Below, piece after piece: positions 43,524 to 52,295 of a stretch of DNA of 64,000 nucleotides (positions are counted from its first letter, which is position 1; each line of letters opens with the position of its first letter). Under the pieces are notes generated by a model. It was not told the DNA's origin and did not search any database. It saw only the letters and a program-made list of their open reading frames with translations. The position numbers and the translations under genes are program-made. This stretch comes from Pseudomonas sp. (GTDB taxonomy: Bacteria > Pseudomonadota > Gammaproteobacteria > Pseudomonadales > Pseudomonadaceae): contig NZ_PEKX01000002.1 of NCBI RefSeq assembly GCF_002796985.1, positions 372,001 through 436,000 of the forward strand, in the 5' to 3' direction.

Positions 43524-44375
43524 ATGCCACCCCAGAGCCTGCCAACCCCGAGCCTGCGCCTGGCCCGCCAGCGTCGCGGACTGAAACTGCGCTGGCCACG
43601 GCTGAGCTGGCGCGCCTGGCTGGTGCCGCTGCTGCTGTGTGCGGCGCTGGAGCTGTCGGTGCGCGTCGGCTGGCTGGCCGAGCACCAGATGCCCGCACCC
43701 AGCAGTGTCGCGCTGACCCTCTGGCAACTGGCCCAGGGCGAGCTCTGGAAGCATGTCGCCGCCAGTCTGGCGCGGGTCGCTGCCGGCTTCTTCATCGGCG
43801 CGGCGGCCGCCGTGTTGATCGGCACCTGGGTGGGCCTCAGCCAGCGTGCCGAGGCCTATCTGGAGCCAACCTTCCAGGCGCTGCGGGCCATCCCCAGCCT
43901 CGCCTGGGTGCCTTTGCTGCTGCTTTGGCTGGGCATCGACGAAACCCCGAAGATCGTGCTGATCGCCCTGGGCGCCTTCTTCCCCGTGTACCTCTCGCTG
44001 GTGGCCGGCGTGCGCAACGTCGACCGCAAGTGGGTGGAGCTGGGCCGCCTGTATCACCTGTCGCCCTTCGCCCTGGTGCGGCGCATCCTCCTGCCGGCGG
44101 CATTGCCGAGCCTGTTCACCGGCCTGCGCGGCGCGCTGAGTTTGAGCTGGATGTTCCTCGTCGCCGCCGAACTGATCGCCGCCACCCGCGGCCTGGGCTA
44201 TTTGCTCAGCGATGGCCGGGAAACCTCGCGGCCAGACATCGTCATCGCCGCCATCCTGGTGCTGGCGGTGCTCGGCAAGCTCAGCGACAGCCTGCTCAAG
44301 GCGCTGGAGCAGCGCGCGCTGGCCTGGCGCGATACCTTTCTGGGCAATCGTCCTCAGGAGCAGGGAGACAACTGA
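43524..44375 (+). CDS. Sulfonate-type ABC importer permease
   Basis: 283-residue inner-membrane permease of the SsuC/TauC family, with about six helices after a basic cytoplasmic N-terminus (LARQRRGLKLRW). The EAA loop is KWVELGRLYHLSPFALVRRILLPAALP, and the conserved AIPSLAWVPLLLLWLGIDETPK block precedes it. Its stop overlaps the ATPase start (TGATG). Partner of the binding protein just upstream. Confidence 0.9.
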   Translation: MPPQSLPTPSLRLARQRRGLKLRWPRLSWRAWLVPLLLCAALELSVRVGWLAEHQMPAPSSVALTLWQLAQGELWKHVAASLARVAAGFFIGAAAAVLIGTWVGLSQRAEAYLEPTFQALRAIPSLAWVPLLLLWLGIDETPKIVLIALGAFFPVYLSLVAGVRNVDRKWVELGRLYHLSPFALVRRILLPAALPSLFTGLRGALSLSWMFLVAAELIAATRGLGYLLSDGRETSRPDIVIAAILVLAVLGKLSDSLLKALEQRALAWRDTFLGNRPQEQGDN

Positions 44376-45127
44376 TGAGCGCTCTGCTGGAACTGCGTGA
44401 CATCCGCAAAAGCTTCTCCGGCGTGCGAGTGCTGGACGACGTCAGCCTGAGCCTGGCGCCGGGCGAGGTGGTCAGCCTGCTCGGCCCCAGCGGTTGTGGA
44501 AAAAGTACGCTGCTGCGCATCGCTGCCGGGCTGGACGACGAGTTCGCCGGCTCGCTGGAGCGCAACCCGCTGCTGGGTTTCGGCCCGGATGGCGACACCG
44601 GTCGTGGCGGCGGTGGCGTCGGCGTGGTGTTCCAGGAGCCGCGCCTGCTGCCCTGGCTGACCGTGGCGCAGAACATCGGCTTCGCCGACGGCTGGCTGGC
44701 CGACGATCAGCGCATCGAGCACCTGCTGCGCGACGTCGGGCTGGAAGGCAAGGGCGACCTGCTGCCCAAGCAACTCTCCGGCGGCATGGCCCAGCGCGCG
44801 GCCATCGCCCGTGGCCTCTACGGGCGGCCGCAGGTGCTGCTGCTGGACGAACCCTTCAGCGCGGTGGACGCCTTCACCCGCATCCGCCTGCAGGACCTGA
44901 TCCAGCAACTGGCGCTGGAGTACGACATCAGCATCCTGCTGGTCACCCACGACCTCGACGAAGCCTTCTACCTCAGCGACCGTGTCCTGCTACTGGGCGG
45001 CACCCCCAGCCGCCTGCGCCGCGAATTCCCCGTGCCGCTGCCGCGCCCGCGTGACCGCCGCGCGGTGGAGCTGGCCTTCCTGCGTGGCGAAGCGCTGACC
45101 GAGTTGCACCAGTCCCACGTCATCTGA
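44375..45127 (+). CDS. Sulfonate-type ABC importer ATP-binding protein
   Basis: 250-residue SsuB/TauB-class ATPase. Walker A LLGPSGCGKSTLLRIAAGL, Q-loop VVFQEPRLLPWLTV, signature LSGGMAQRAAIARGLYG, Walker B VLLLDEPFSAVDAFTR, H-loop VTHDLDEAFYLS. A glycine-rich insertion (GDTGRGGGGVG) precedes the Q-loop. I start it at ATG 44375; the frame is open far upstream into the permease gene in another frame, which I disregard. Ends the operon. Confidence 0.9.
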   Translation: MSALLELRDIRKSFSGVRVLDDVSLSLAPGEVVSLLGPSGCGKSTLLRIAAGLDDEFAGSLERNPLLGFGPDGDTGRGGGGVGVVFQEPRLLPWLTVAQNIGFADGWLADDQRIEHLLRDVGLEGKGDLLPKQLSGGMAQRAAIARGLYGRPQVLLLDEPFSAVDAFTRIRLQDLIQQLALEYDISILLVTHDLDEAFYLSDRVLLLGGTPSRLRREFPVPLPRPRDRRAVELAFLRGEALTELHQSHVI

Positions 45128-45140
45128 CTCTTCGCTCTGC

Positions 45141-45267
45141 GTAGGATGGCGTGGAGCGTAGCGATACCCATCGATCCGAGCGCGCCGGCTGGCAGCATGG
45201 GTATCGCTGCGCTCCGCCCATCCTACGAGCCCCGCGTGAAGAGGTTCGCGAGCAAGCTCGCTCCTAT
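45141..45267. repeat. Inverted repeat (GTAGGATGGCGTGGAGCG family) plus single GAGCGAGCTTGCTCGC arm
   Basis: 45141-45226 is a long imperfect palindrome whose arms include GTAGGATGGCGTGGAGCG and CGATACCCATCGA; its near copy is at 29950-30032. A lone inverted arm of the other family follows at 45243-45267. They lie at the end of the first sulfonate transporter operon. Confidence 0.8.
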
Positions 45268-45330
45268 ATTTAAAACAAAATCGCATAACTAAATGAATAA
45301 ATACCATTTATTGGAATATGAGGAGGGCTG
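45260..45330 (+). promoter_or_regulatory. AT-rich control region of the ssu operon
   Basis: AT-rich stretch (TATATTTAAAACAAAATCGC, AAATGAATAAATACCATTTA, TTGGAATATGAGGAGG) 70-140 bp before ssuE. It resembles the region before lsfA in composition and in the TTGG--ATA--G element. Sulfate-starvation control by CysB is likely but not shown. Confidence 0.45.
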
Positions 45331-45400
45331 TTAAGGTCTATGCACATTGGTTAGCAGGCCGGCATTTGTACCGGCCTGATCGTTATAAGGAAGCGTGCAG

Positions 45401-45994
45401 ATGTATGTAGTCACCCTTGCCGGCAGCCCGAGCCAGCGTTCCCGTTCCGGTGTCCTGCTGGACATCGCGCGGAACTGGCTGCACGCCCACGGTGCCGAGG
45501 TGCGCTCCTACTCCGTGCACGACTTCCCGGCGGACGACCTGCTGCACGCACGCTTCGACAGCCCGCGGGTGGTCGAGCTGATAGAACAAGTCCTGCGCGC
45601 CGACGGCCTGGTGATTTCCACCCCGGTGTACAAGGCGTCCATCGCCGGTGCGCTGAAGGTCATTCTCGACCTGCTGCCAGAGCGCGCCCTGGCACACAAG
45701 GTAGTGCTGCCCCTGGCCACTGGCGGCAGCAACGCTCACATGCTGGCGGTGGACTACGCGCTCAAGCCGGTCCTCGCCGCGTTGAAGGCCCAGGAAACCC
45801 TGCACGGCGTGTTCGCCGAGGAGCGCCAGGTGCAATACCCCGAGGGCAATACCCCGGCGCGCCTGGAACCGACCCTCGAACACCGCCTGCTGGAATCCCT
45901 GGAACAGTTCCACGGCGCCCTGGCGCGCCGGCCCAAACCCATCGACCCGAACCTGCTCAACGAACGGCTGATCAACGCCCGCTGGAGCATCTGA
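45401..45994 (+). CDS. ssuE: NADPH-dependent FMN reductase SsuE
   Basis: 197-residue flavodoxin-like reductase that supplies FMNH2 to the monooxygenase SsuD. Motifs: VVTLAGSPSQRSRSGVLLD (FMN phosphate loop) and STPVYKASIAGALKVILDLLPERAL. I start it at ATG 45401, 8 bases after ATAAGGAAG; a GTG two codons upstream is a less likely start. First gene of ssuEADCBF; ssuA starts 157 bp later. Confidence 0.93.
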   Translation: MYVVTLAGSPSQRSRSGVLLDIARNWLHAHGAEVRSYSVHDFPADDLLHARFDSPRVVELIEQVLRADGLVISTPVYKASIAGALKVILDLLPERALAHKVVLPLATGGSNAHMLAVDYALKPVLAALKAQETLHGVFAEERQVQYPEGNTPARLEPTLEHRLLESLEQFHGALARRPKPIDPNLLNERLINARWSI

Positions 45995-46151
45995 GCCACA
46001 CCCGGAACCGGACCCAACGCAGGTGTACGCCAAGCCCCGACCCGGCAGGCGGCCACTGTGTCAAACCCACAGCTTCAAACAACTACAGGCCCTCACTGTC
46101 CCGTCAACGGGACCGCAGGTCCGGCAAGCACACTCGATAAAGGAGCACTCC

Positions 46152-47114
46152 ATGCGGACCCTCACTTTGCGTAGTGGACTGGCGGCCCTGCTGATTGCGG
46201 CCCTGTCCTACAACGCCCAGGCAGACGAACAACCCGGTACCGTGCGTATCGGCTACCAGAAGTACGGCACCCTGGTGCTGCTCAAGGCTCGCGGCACGCT
46301 GGAGAAGCGCCTGGCCGAGCAGGGCGTCAAGGTGCAATGGACCGAGTTCCCCGGCGGCCCGCAACTGCTGGAAGGCCTCAACGTCGGCAGCATCGACTTC
46401 GGCGTCACCGGCGAAACCCCGCCGGTATTCGCCCAGGCCGCTGGCGCCGATCTGGTCTACGTCGCCCACGAACCGCCGGCACCGACCAGCGAGGCGATCC
46501 TGCTGCCCAAGGATTCGCCGATCCAATCCCTCGCCGAACTCAAGGGCAAGAAGGTCGCCCTGAACAAGGGCTCCAACGTGCATTACCTGCTGGTACGCGC
46601 CCTGGAGAAAGCCGGCCTGAAATACACCGACATCCAGCCCGTGTACCTGCCGCCGGCCGACGCCCGCGCCGCCTTCGAGCGCGGCAGCGTGGATGCCTGG
46701 GTGATCTGGGACCCGTACCAGGCCGCCGCCGAGAAGCAGCTCTCCGCCCGCACCCTGGTGGATGGCAGCGGCCTTGTGGATAACCACCAGTTCTACCTGG
46801 CGACCCGCCCCTACGCGACCAACCACCCGCAGGTGATCACCACCCTGATCGACGAAGTGCGTTCAGTGGGCGAGTGGTCGCAACAGAACCCGCAGCAGGT
46901 CACCGATCAGGTCGCGCCGCTGCTCGGCCTGCCGGCGGACATCACCTTCACCGCCGTGAAACGCCAGGGCTATGGCGCCCAGCCGATCACCCCGGAAGTC
47001 ACCGCCGCGCAACAGAAGATCGCCGACACCTTCACTCAACTGAAGTTGATCCCGAAGGCGCTGAGCATCAAGGACGTGGTCTGGACGGCGCCGGCCAAGG
47101 TGGCCGCCCAGTAA
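46152..47114 (+). CDS. ssuA: Alkanesulfonate-binding periplasmic protein SsuA
   Basis: 320-residue binding protein with a signal peptide (MRTLTLRSGLAALLIAALSYNAQA). The mature N-terminus VRIGYQKYGTLVLLKARGTLE and EFPGGPQLLEGLNVGSIDFGVTGETPP are hallmark SsuA sequences. Start at ATG 46152 after AAAGGAGCACTCC. It delivers aliphatic sulfonates to SsuBC. A REP-like pair separates it from ssuD. Confidence 0.95.
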   Translation: MRTLTLRSGLAALLIAALSYNAQADEQPGTVRIGYQKYGTLVLLKARGTLEKRLAEQGVKVQWTEFPGGPQLLEGLNVGSIDFGVTGETPPVFAQAAGADLVYVAHEPPAPTSEAILLPKDSPIQSLAELKGKKVALNKGSNVHYLLVRALEKAGLKYTDIQPVYLPPADARAAFERGSVDAWVIWDPYQAAAEKQLSARTLVDGSGLVDNHQFYLATRPYATNHPQVITTLIDEVRSVGEWSQQNPQQVTDQVAPLLGLPADITFTAVKRQGYGAQPITPEVTAAQQKIADTFTQLKLIPKALSIKDVVWTAPAKVAAQ

Positions 47115-47128
47115 CCGCCCCGCTTTTC

Positions 47129-47206
47129 GTAGGAGCGAGCTTGCTCGCGAACCCGCCCGGCTCAAGAGCTTCCGGGAAATCCGTTCGCGAGCAAGCTCGC
47201 TCCTAC
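47129..47206. repeat. Paired inverted REP-like repeat inside the ssu operon (ssuA-ssuD gap)
   Basis: Arms at 47129-47152 and about 47183-47206, of the GAGCGAGCTTGCTCGC family, 15 bp after the ssuA stop. Such structures can protect the 3' end of an upstream message, which would favour ssuA product over downstream genes. Confidence 0.85.
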
Positions 47207-47282
47207 AAAGGCAACACGAAACACCCGAATCCCATCATCGCGCGGCTACGCCACGCCGGCGCGCTTAACTGGAGTTACTGCG

Positions 47283-48431
47283 ATGAGTCTGAACATCTTC
47301 TGGTTCCTGCCGACCCACGGCGACGGCCACTACCTGGGTACCGCCGAAGGCGCCCGCGCCGTGGACCATGGTTATCTGCAACAGGTCGCCCAGGCCGCCG
47401 ACCGCCTCGGTTTCGGCGGCGTGCTGATCCCCACCGGCCGCTCCTGCGAGGACTCCTGGCTGGTCGCTGCCTCGCTGATCCCGGTGACCCAGCGCCTGAA
47501 GTTCCTGGTCGCCCTGCGCCCGGGCATCATTTCCCCGACCGTGGCCGCCCGCCAGGCCGCCACCCTCGACCGGCTCTCCGGCGGCCGCGCGCTGTTCAAC
47601 CTGGTGACCGGTGGTGACCCGGATGAACTGGCCGGCGATGGCCTGCACCTGAGCCACGCCGAGCGCTACGAAGCCTCGGTCGAGTTCACCCGCATCTGGC
47701 GCCGCGTGCTGGAAGGAGAGACCGTCGACTACGACGGCAAGCACCTGCAGGTGAAGGGCGCCAAGCTGCTCTATCCGCCGATCCAGCAGCCGCGTCCGCC
47801 GCTGTATTTCGGTGGCTCTTCCGATGCCGCCCAGGATCTGGCCGCCGAGCAGGTCGAGCTGTACCTGACCTGGGGCGAACCGCCGGCCGCCGTCGCCGAG
47901 AAGATCGCCCAGGTCCGTGAGAAGGCTGCCAAGCAAGGCCGGACGGTGCGCTTCGGCATCCGCCTGCACGTGATCGTTCGCGAGACCAACGCCGAAGCCT
48001 GGCAGGCCGCCGACCGCCTGATCTCTCACCTGGACGACGACACCATCACCCGCGCCCAGGCCTCGCTGGCACGCTTCGATTCCGTCGGCCAGCAACGCAT
48101 GGCCGCCCTGCACGGCGGCAACAAGGACAACCTGGAAGTCAGCCCCAACCTCTGGGCCGGTGTTGGCCTGGTGCGTGGCGGCGCGGGTACCGCATTGGTT
48201 GGCGATGGCCCGACCGTGGCGGCGCGCGTGAAGGAGTACGCGGACCTCGGCATCGACACCTTCATCTTCTCCGGCTACCCGCACCTGGAAGAGTCCTACC
48301 GGGTCGCCGAACTGCTCTTCCCGCATCTGGAACTGGCTCAGGCACAGGCACCGCAGGCGCGTGGCTACGTCAGCCCGTTCGGCGAGATGGTCGCGAACGA
48401 CATCCTGCCCAAGGCCACGTCCGCCAGCTGA
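47283..48431 (+). CDS. ssuD: FMNH2-dependent alkanesulfonate monooxygenase SsuD
   Basis: 382-residue luciferase-like TIM-barrel monooxygenase. It releases sulfite from C2-C10 alkanesulfonates using FMNH2 from SsuE and oxygen. Starts MSLNIFWFLPTHGDGHYLG; FGGVLIPTGRSCEDSW (with the conserved Cys) and GGRALFNLVTGGDPDELAGDG are family signatures; GGAGTALVGDGPTVAAR lies near the flavin site. Cytoplasmic. Flanked by repeats on both sides. Confidence 0.96.
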   Translation: MSLNIFWFLPTHGDGHYLGTAEGARAVDHGYLQQVAQAADRLGFGGVLIPTGRSCEDSWLVAASLIPVTQRLKFLVALRPGIISPTVAARQAATLDRLSGGRALFNLVTGGDPDELAGDGLHLSHAERYEASVEFTRIWRRVLEGETVDYDGKHLQVKGAKLLYPPIQQPRPPLYFGGSSDAAQDLAAEQVELYLTWGEPPAAVAEKIAQVREKAAKQGRTVRFGIRLHVIVRETNAEAWQAADRLISHLDDDTITRAQASLARFDSVGQQRMAALHGGNKDNLEVSPNLWAGVGLVRGGAGTALVGDGPTVAARVKEYADLGIDTFIFSGYPHLEESYRVAELLFPHLELAQAQAPQARGYVSPFGEMVANDILPKATSAS

Positions 48432-48434
48432 CCC

Positions 48435-48501
48435 GTAGGGCGGATGAAGCGGAACGCTTCATCCGCCGTGGCGGATAACGCTGGCGCGTTATGCGCCCTA
48501 C
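48435..48501. repeat. Paired REP-like units between ssuD and ssuC
   Basis: GTAGGGCGGATGAAGCGGAA...CATCCGCC followed by GGCGGATAACGCTGG...GCGCCCTAC, the family seen at 1420-1495. It starts 3 bp after the ssuD stop. Confidence 0.75.
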
Positions 48502-48530
48502 GTAGCGACCGAAGAATCCGGAGAGATGAG

Positions 48531-49319
48531 ATGAGCGTTACCAACAACCTTGCCCAGCGCCTCGCGCCCTGGGCCTTGCCGGTGGGCCTGGTGGTCATCT
48601 GGCAGCTGGCGGTGGAATTCGGCTGGCTGTCCAGCCGCATTCTGCCCGCGCCCAGCGCCGTGGCCGAGGCCGGCTACCACCTGGTGGTCAGCGGCGAGCT
48701 CTGGCAGCACCTGGCGATCAGCACCTGGCGCGCCGCCGTCGGCTTCGTCATCGGCGGCAGCATCGGCCTGGTGCTGGGCCTGATCACCGGCCTGTCGCAA
48801 TGGGGCGAACGCTTCCTCGACAGCTCCGTGCAGATGATCCGCAACGTGCCGCACCTGGCGCTGATCCCGCTGGTGATCCTGTGGTTCGGCATCGACGAGT
48901 CGGCGAAGATCTTCCTGGTCGCCCTCGGCACGCTCTTCCCCATCTACCTCAACACCTACCACGGCATCCGCAACATCGATCCGGGCCTGCTGGAGATGTC
49001 GCGCAGCTACGGGCTGTCCGGCTTCGCGCTGTTCCGCCAGGTGATCCTGCCCGGCGCGCTGCCCTCGATCCTGGTGGGCGTGCGCTTCGCCCTGGGTTTC
49101 ATGTGGCTGACCCTGATCGTCGCCGAGACCATCTCCGCCAACTCCGGCATCGGCTACCTGGCAATGAACGCACGGGAGTTCCTGCAGACTGACGTGGTGG
49201 TATTGGCGATCCTGCTCTACGCCGTGCTCGGCAAGCTCGCCGACCTCGCTGCCCGCGGCCTGGAGCGCATCTGGTTGCGCTGGCACCCGGCCTATCAGGT
49301 CAAGGGAGGTGCGGCATGA
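48531..49319 (+). CDS. ssuC: Alkanesulfonate ABC permease SsuC
   Basis: 262-residue permease with about six membrane helices. Conserved IRNVPHLALIPLVILWFGIDESAK and the EAA loop EMSRSYGLSGFALFRQVILPGALPS. Start at ATG 48531 (MSVTNNLAQRL) after CCGGAGAGATG. It overlaps ssuB by 4 bp (ATGA). Confidence 0.95.
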   Translation: MSVTNNLAQRLAPWALPVGLVVIWQLAVEFGWLSSRILPAPSAVAEAGYHLVVSGELWQHLAISTWRAAVGFVIGGSIGLVLGLITGLSQWGERFLDSSVQMIRNVPHLALIPLVILWFGIDESAKIFLVALGTLFPIYLNTYHGIRNIDPGLLEMSRSYGLSGFALFRQVILPGALPSILVGVRFALGFMWLTLIVAETISANSGIGYLAMNAREFLQTDVVVLAILLYAVLGKLADLAARGLERIWLRWHPAYQVKGGAA

Positions 49320-50128
49320 ATGCCGTGAATCATCTACCTCAGCAACTCAAGAAAGGCATCCCGCTGGCGCTGGAGAACGTGCGCAAGCGCTTCGGCGACC
49401 GCGAGGTGCTCAAGGGCATCGACCTGCGGATTCCCGCCGGCCAGTTCGTCGCCATCGTCGGCCGCAGCGGCTGCGGCAAGAGCACCCTGCTGCGCCTGCT
49501 GGCCGGGCTGGATGAAGCCAGCGACGGCCAGTTGCTGGCTGGCTCCGCGCCGCTGGAAAGCGCCCGTGAAGAGACCCGCCTGATGTTCCAGGATTCGCGC
49601 CTGCTGCCCTGGAAGCGGGTGATCGACAACGTCGGCCTGGGCCTCAAGGGCGACTGGCGACCCAAGGCGCTGGATGCGCTGGCGGCGGTGGGCCTGTCCG
49701 ACCGCGCCAACGAGTGGCCGGCGGGTTTGTCCGGCGGCCAGAAGCAACGCGTGGCCCTGGCCCGTGCGCTGATCCACCAGCCGCGCCTGTTGCTGCTCGA
49801 CGAGCCGCTGGGTGCGCTGGATGCCCTGACCCGCATCGAAATGCAGCAGTTGATCGAGAACCTCTGGCGGCAGCATGGCTTCACCGTGCTGCTGGTCACC
49901 CACGACGTCAGCGAGGCCGTGGCCATCGCCGACCGGGTGATCCTCATCGAGGACGGCGAAGTCGGCCTGGACCTCAATGTCGAGCTGCACCGGCCGCGTG
50001 CCCGTGGCTCGGCCAGGCTGGCCGCGCTGGAGGCCGAAGTGCTTGAACGCGTGCTGTCGCTGCCGGCCCAGCCGCCCGAACCGGAACCCGTTTCCCCACT
50101 GCCCACGCAGCTGCGTTGGGCGCTCTGA
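49316..50128 (+). CDS. ssuB: Alkanesulfonate ABC ATPase SsuB
   Basis: 270-residue ATPase. Walker A VGRSGCGKSTLLRLLAGL, Q-loop LMFQDSRLLPWKRV, signature LSGGQKQRVALARAL, Walker B LLLLDEPLGALDALTR, H-loop VTHDVSEAVAIAD. Energises the SsuABC importer. It is translationally coupled to ssuC. Confidence 0.95.
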   Translation: MNAVNHLPQQLKKGIPLALENVRKRFGDREVLKGIDLRIPAGQFVAIVGRSGCGKSTLLRLLAGLDEASDGQLLAGSAPLESAREETRLMFQDSRLLPWKRVIDNVGLGLKGDWRPKALDALAAVGLSDRANEWPAGLSGGQKQRVALARALIHQPRLLLLDEPLGALDALTRIEMQQLIENLWRQHGFTVLLVTHDVSEAVAIADRVILIEDGEVGLDLNVELHRPRARGSARLAALEAEVLERVLSLPAQPPEPEPVSPLPTQLRWAL

Positions 50129-50167
50129 TCAATCCGTGAACCCCCCATTCTCCCAAGGAGCTACGCC

Positions 50168-50383
50168 ATGACCATCAAAGCCATCAACGTCCGCAACCAG
50201 TTCAAAGGCACCATCAAGGAAATCGTCGAAGGCGATGTGCTGTCGGAAATCGACGTACAGACTGCCGCCGGTATCGTCACCTCGGTGATCACCACCCGTT
50301 CCGTGCGCGAACTGGAACTGGCCATCGGCAGCGAAGTGATCGCCTTCGTGAAATCCACCGAGGTTTCCATCGCCAAGCTGTGA
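50168..50383 (+). CDS. ssuF: Molybdopterin-binding-like (TOBE domain) protein SsuF
   Basis: 71-residue single TOBE/Mop domain: MTIKAINVRNQFKGTIKEIV...DVLSEIDVQTAAGIVTSVITTRSVRELELAIGSEV. In P. putida and P. aeruginosa ssuF closes the ssu operon and is needed for growth on sulfonates by an unclear mechanism. 39 bp after ssuB, with AAGGAGCTACGCC before the ATG. A terminator follows. Confidence 0.93.
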   Translation: MTIKAINVRNQFKGTIKEIVEGDVLSEIDVQTAAGIVTSVITTRSVRELELAIGSEVIAFVKSTEVSIAKL

Positions 50384-50400
50384 GTGCGGCGCTGGACACG

Positions 50401-50436
50401 AACGGGCAGGCCGGCGACGGACTGCCCGTTTTCTTT
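50401..50436 (+). terminator. Rho-independent terminator of the ssu operon
   Basis: AACGGGCAG and CTGCCCGTT pair across a GC-rich 12-base loop, followed by TTCTTTT; 17 bp after the ssuF stop. Confidence 0.8.
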
Positions 50437-50466
50437 TGTGGGTGGCGCGCGGCATTCCCAATGAGC

Positions 50467-50548
50467 GTAGGAGCGGACTTCGTCCGCGATCGATTTCCGG
50501 CTGCTCCGAGCTGGCCGGTTGCACATCGCGGACGGAGTCCGCTCCTAC
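50467..50548. repeat. 82-bp inverted repeat, copy 2
   Basis: Near-identical copy of the repeat at 36644-36725 (same length, about four base changes, two of which keep the stem paired). Arms GTAGGAGCGGACTTCGTCCGC and its complement. Confidence 0.85.
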
Positions 50549-50642
50549 GAATGCCCCACCTTTGTGCCGGTGATTTGCGGCTAGAGCAATTGCTCTACTT
50601 CCCCTAGACTCCGCTCAAACCAACAAGAGAAAGGAGTCCCGC

Positions 50643-51062
50643 ATGTCCCTGAGTCCCTCTGCCTTCGCGTTGCTCGGCCTGGTCGCCTGGACCGTGCTGC
50701 TGGTCCTGTTGCTGGTCAACCAGCGCGGCCTGCTGGTGATGTCCGGCCGCATGAAGGTCAACGCCTTCGCCGCCGACGGCAGCAACACCCCTGGCACCTT
50801 CGGCCAGCGCCTGGTGCGTGCCCATGCCAACTGCGTGGAGAGCGTGCCACTTTTCTGCGCGGTGCTGCTCTACGCCATGGTCACCCAGCAGGTGGTGACC
50901 ACCGACCCGCTGGCGCCGGCGCTGCTGGTGGCGCGCATCGTCCAGTCGGCGGTTCACCTGATCAGCACCTCGGCACTGGCCGTGTGGATCCGCTTCGCCG
51001 CCTTCTTCGTCCAACTGCTGATCCTGATCTGGTGGCTGCTGCGCCTCTCTACCCTGATCTGA
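50643..51062 (+). CDS. MAPEG-family membrane protein
   Basis: 139 residues with four predicted membrane helices: LLGLVAWTVLLVLLLV, VPLFCAVLLYAMVTQQV, a third around LLVARIVQSAVHLIST and IRFAAFFVQLLILIWWLL. The RAHANCVESVPLF motif after the first loop is the MAPEG (glutathione/eicosanoid metabolism membrane protein) signature. Ribosome-binding site AAAGGAGTCCCGC. Substrate unknown; bacterial members are rarely characterised. Confidence 0.85.
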   Translation: MSLSPSAFALLGLVAWTVLLVLLLVNQRGLLVMSGRMKVNAFAADGSNTPGTFGQRLVRAHANCVESVPLFCAVLLYAMVTQQVVTTDPLAPALLVARIVQSAVHLISTSALAVWIRFAAFFVQLLILIWWLLRLSTLI

Positions 51063-51155
51063 CCGGCGACCGGAACAGTTGCACCACGCAACTGTTCCTA
51101 TGGGGCGAAACCGCCATGACTTAGCATGGCGGACCGCACACGCGTCGAGGCACTC

Positions 51156-52115
51156 ATGCACGTTTCATCCGGCCGCTGGCAGTTCGGCCTGTTTCTCGCC
51201 CTGGTCACCGCCGTCCTCTGGGGCATCCTGCCGATCAAGCTCAAGGAAGTCCTGAAGGTCATGGACCCGATCACTGTCACCTGGTTTCGCCTGGTGGTGT
51301 CCGGTGGCCTGCTGCTCATCTACCTGAGCCTCACCCGCCAGTTGCCGCGCTTCTCGCCCCTGGGCACGCGCGGCAAGGGCCTGGTGCTGGTCGCCATTCT
51401 CGGCCTGACCGGCAACTACGTCTGCTACCTGATCGGCCTGCGCATGCTCACGCCGGGCACCACCCAACTGGTGATCCAGATCGCGCCGATCCTGCTGTTG
51501 CTGGGCAGCCTGTTCGTCTTCAAGGAGAGCTTCAGCGTCGGCCAGGCGCTGGGCCTCGTGGTGCTGATCTTCGGCTTCGGGTTGTTCTTCAATCAGCGCC
51601 TGGCGGAGCTGTTCGGCTCGCTCGGCGAGTACACCACCGGTGTGCTCATCGTGGTCTTCGCCGCCTTCATCTGGACCTTCTACGGCCTGGCGCAGAAGCA
51701 GTTGCTGACCCAGTGGAGCTCGGTGCAGGTGATGATGGTGATCTACCTGGGCTGCGGCGCGCTGCTCACGCCCTGGGCGCATCCGCTGGAGGCGCTGGAA
51801 CTGTCCCCGCTGCAAGGCTGGCTGCTGCTGGCCTGCTGCCTGAATACCCTGGTGGCCTACGGCGCCTTTGCCGAGGCGCTGGCGCACTGGGAAGCCTCGC
51901 GGGTCAGCGCAACCCTGGCGATCACACCGCTGGTGACCTTCGCCTCGGTGGCGCTGGCGGCCTCGCTGTGGCCGGAGTTCGTGTTGCCCGAAGACCTCAA
52001 CGGCCTGGCCTATGTCGGCGCATTGTTGGTGGTCAGTGGCTCGGCGCTCACCGCGCTGGCGCCTTCGCTGCTGCGCAGTTACCGGGCGCGAAGGGCGCGC
52101 ATCGCTGACATCTGA
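51156..52115 (+). CDS. EamA/DMT-family transporter
   Basis: 319-residue inner-membrane protein with ten predicted helices arranged as two EamA repeats: FGLFLALVTAVLWGILPIK opens the first and GVLIVVFAAFIWTFYGLAQK the second. Such carriers export or import small metabolites, often amino acids. ATG 51156 (MHVSSGRW) is preferred because GAGG lies six bases upstream; ATG 51126 has no ribosome-binding site. Stands alone between a MAPEG gene and the convergent aqpZ. Confidence 0.88.
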   Translation: MHVSSGRWQFGLFLALVTAVLWGILPIKLKEVLKVMDPITVTWFRLVVSGGLLLIYLSLTRQLPRFSPLGTRGKGLVLVAILGLTGNYVCYLIGLRMLTPGTTQLVIQIAPILLLLGSLFVFKESFSVGQALGLVVLIFGFGLFFNQRLAELFGSLGEYTTGVLIVVFAAFIWTFYGLAQKQLLTQWSSVQVMMVIYLGCGALLTPWAHPLEALELSPLQGWLLLACCLNTLVAYGAFAEALAHWEASRVSATLAITPLVTFASVALAASLWPEFVLPEDLNGLAYVGALLVVSGSALTALAPSLLRSYRARRARIADI

Positions 52116-52152
52116 GCCTCCGCCCTGCGGCACCGCCGGTACGAGGTCGAGT

Positions 52153-52230
52153 GTAGGAGCGAGCTTGCTCGCGAACGGATTTCCCGGCGGCAGTGAAGCT
52201 GGGTGGGTTCGCGAGCAAGCTCGCTCTTAC
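52153..52230. repeat. Paired inverted REP-like repeat (GAGCGAGCTTGCTCGC family)
   Basis: Arms at 52153-52176 and 52207-52230 (last arm ends CTCTTAC), in the gap between the convergent EamA and aqpZ genes. Confidence 0.85.
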
Positions 52231-52244
52231 AGCCGACACCAACG

Positions 52245-52273
52245 AAAACGGGCGCCATCACGGCGCCCGTTTT
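52245..52273. terminator. Bidirectional terminator between the EamA gene and aqpZ
   Basis: AAAACGGGCGCC and GGCGCCCGTTTT form a 12-bp stem with A-run and T-run flanks, so it can stop both converging transcripts. Confidence 0.88.
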
Positions 52274-52295
52274 GGTATCAGCGGTGCAGGGTGAA

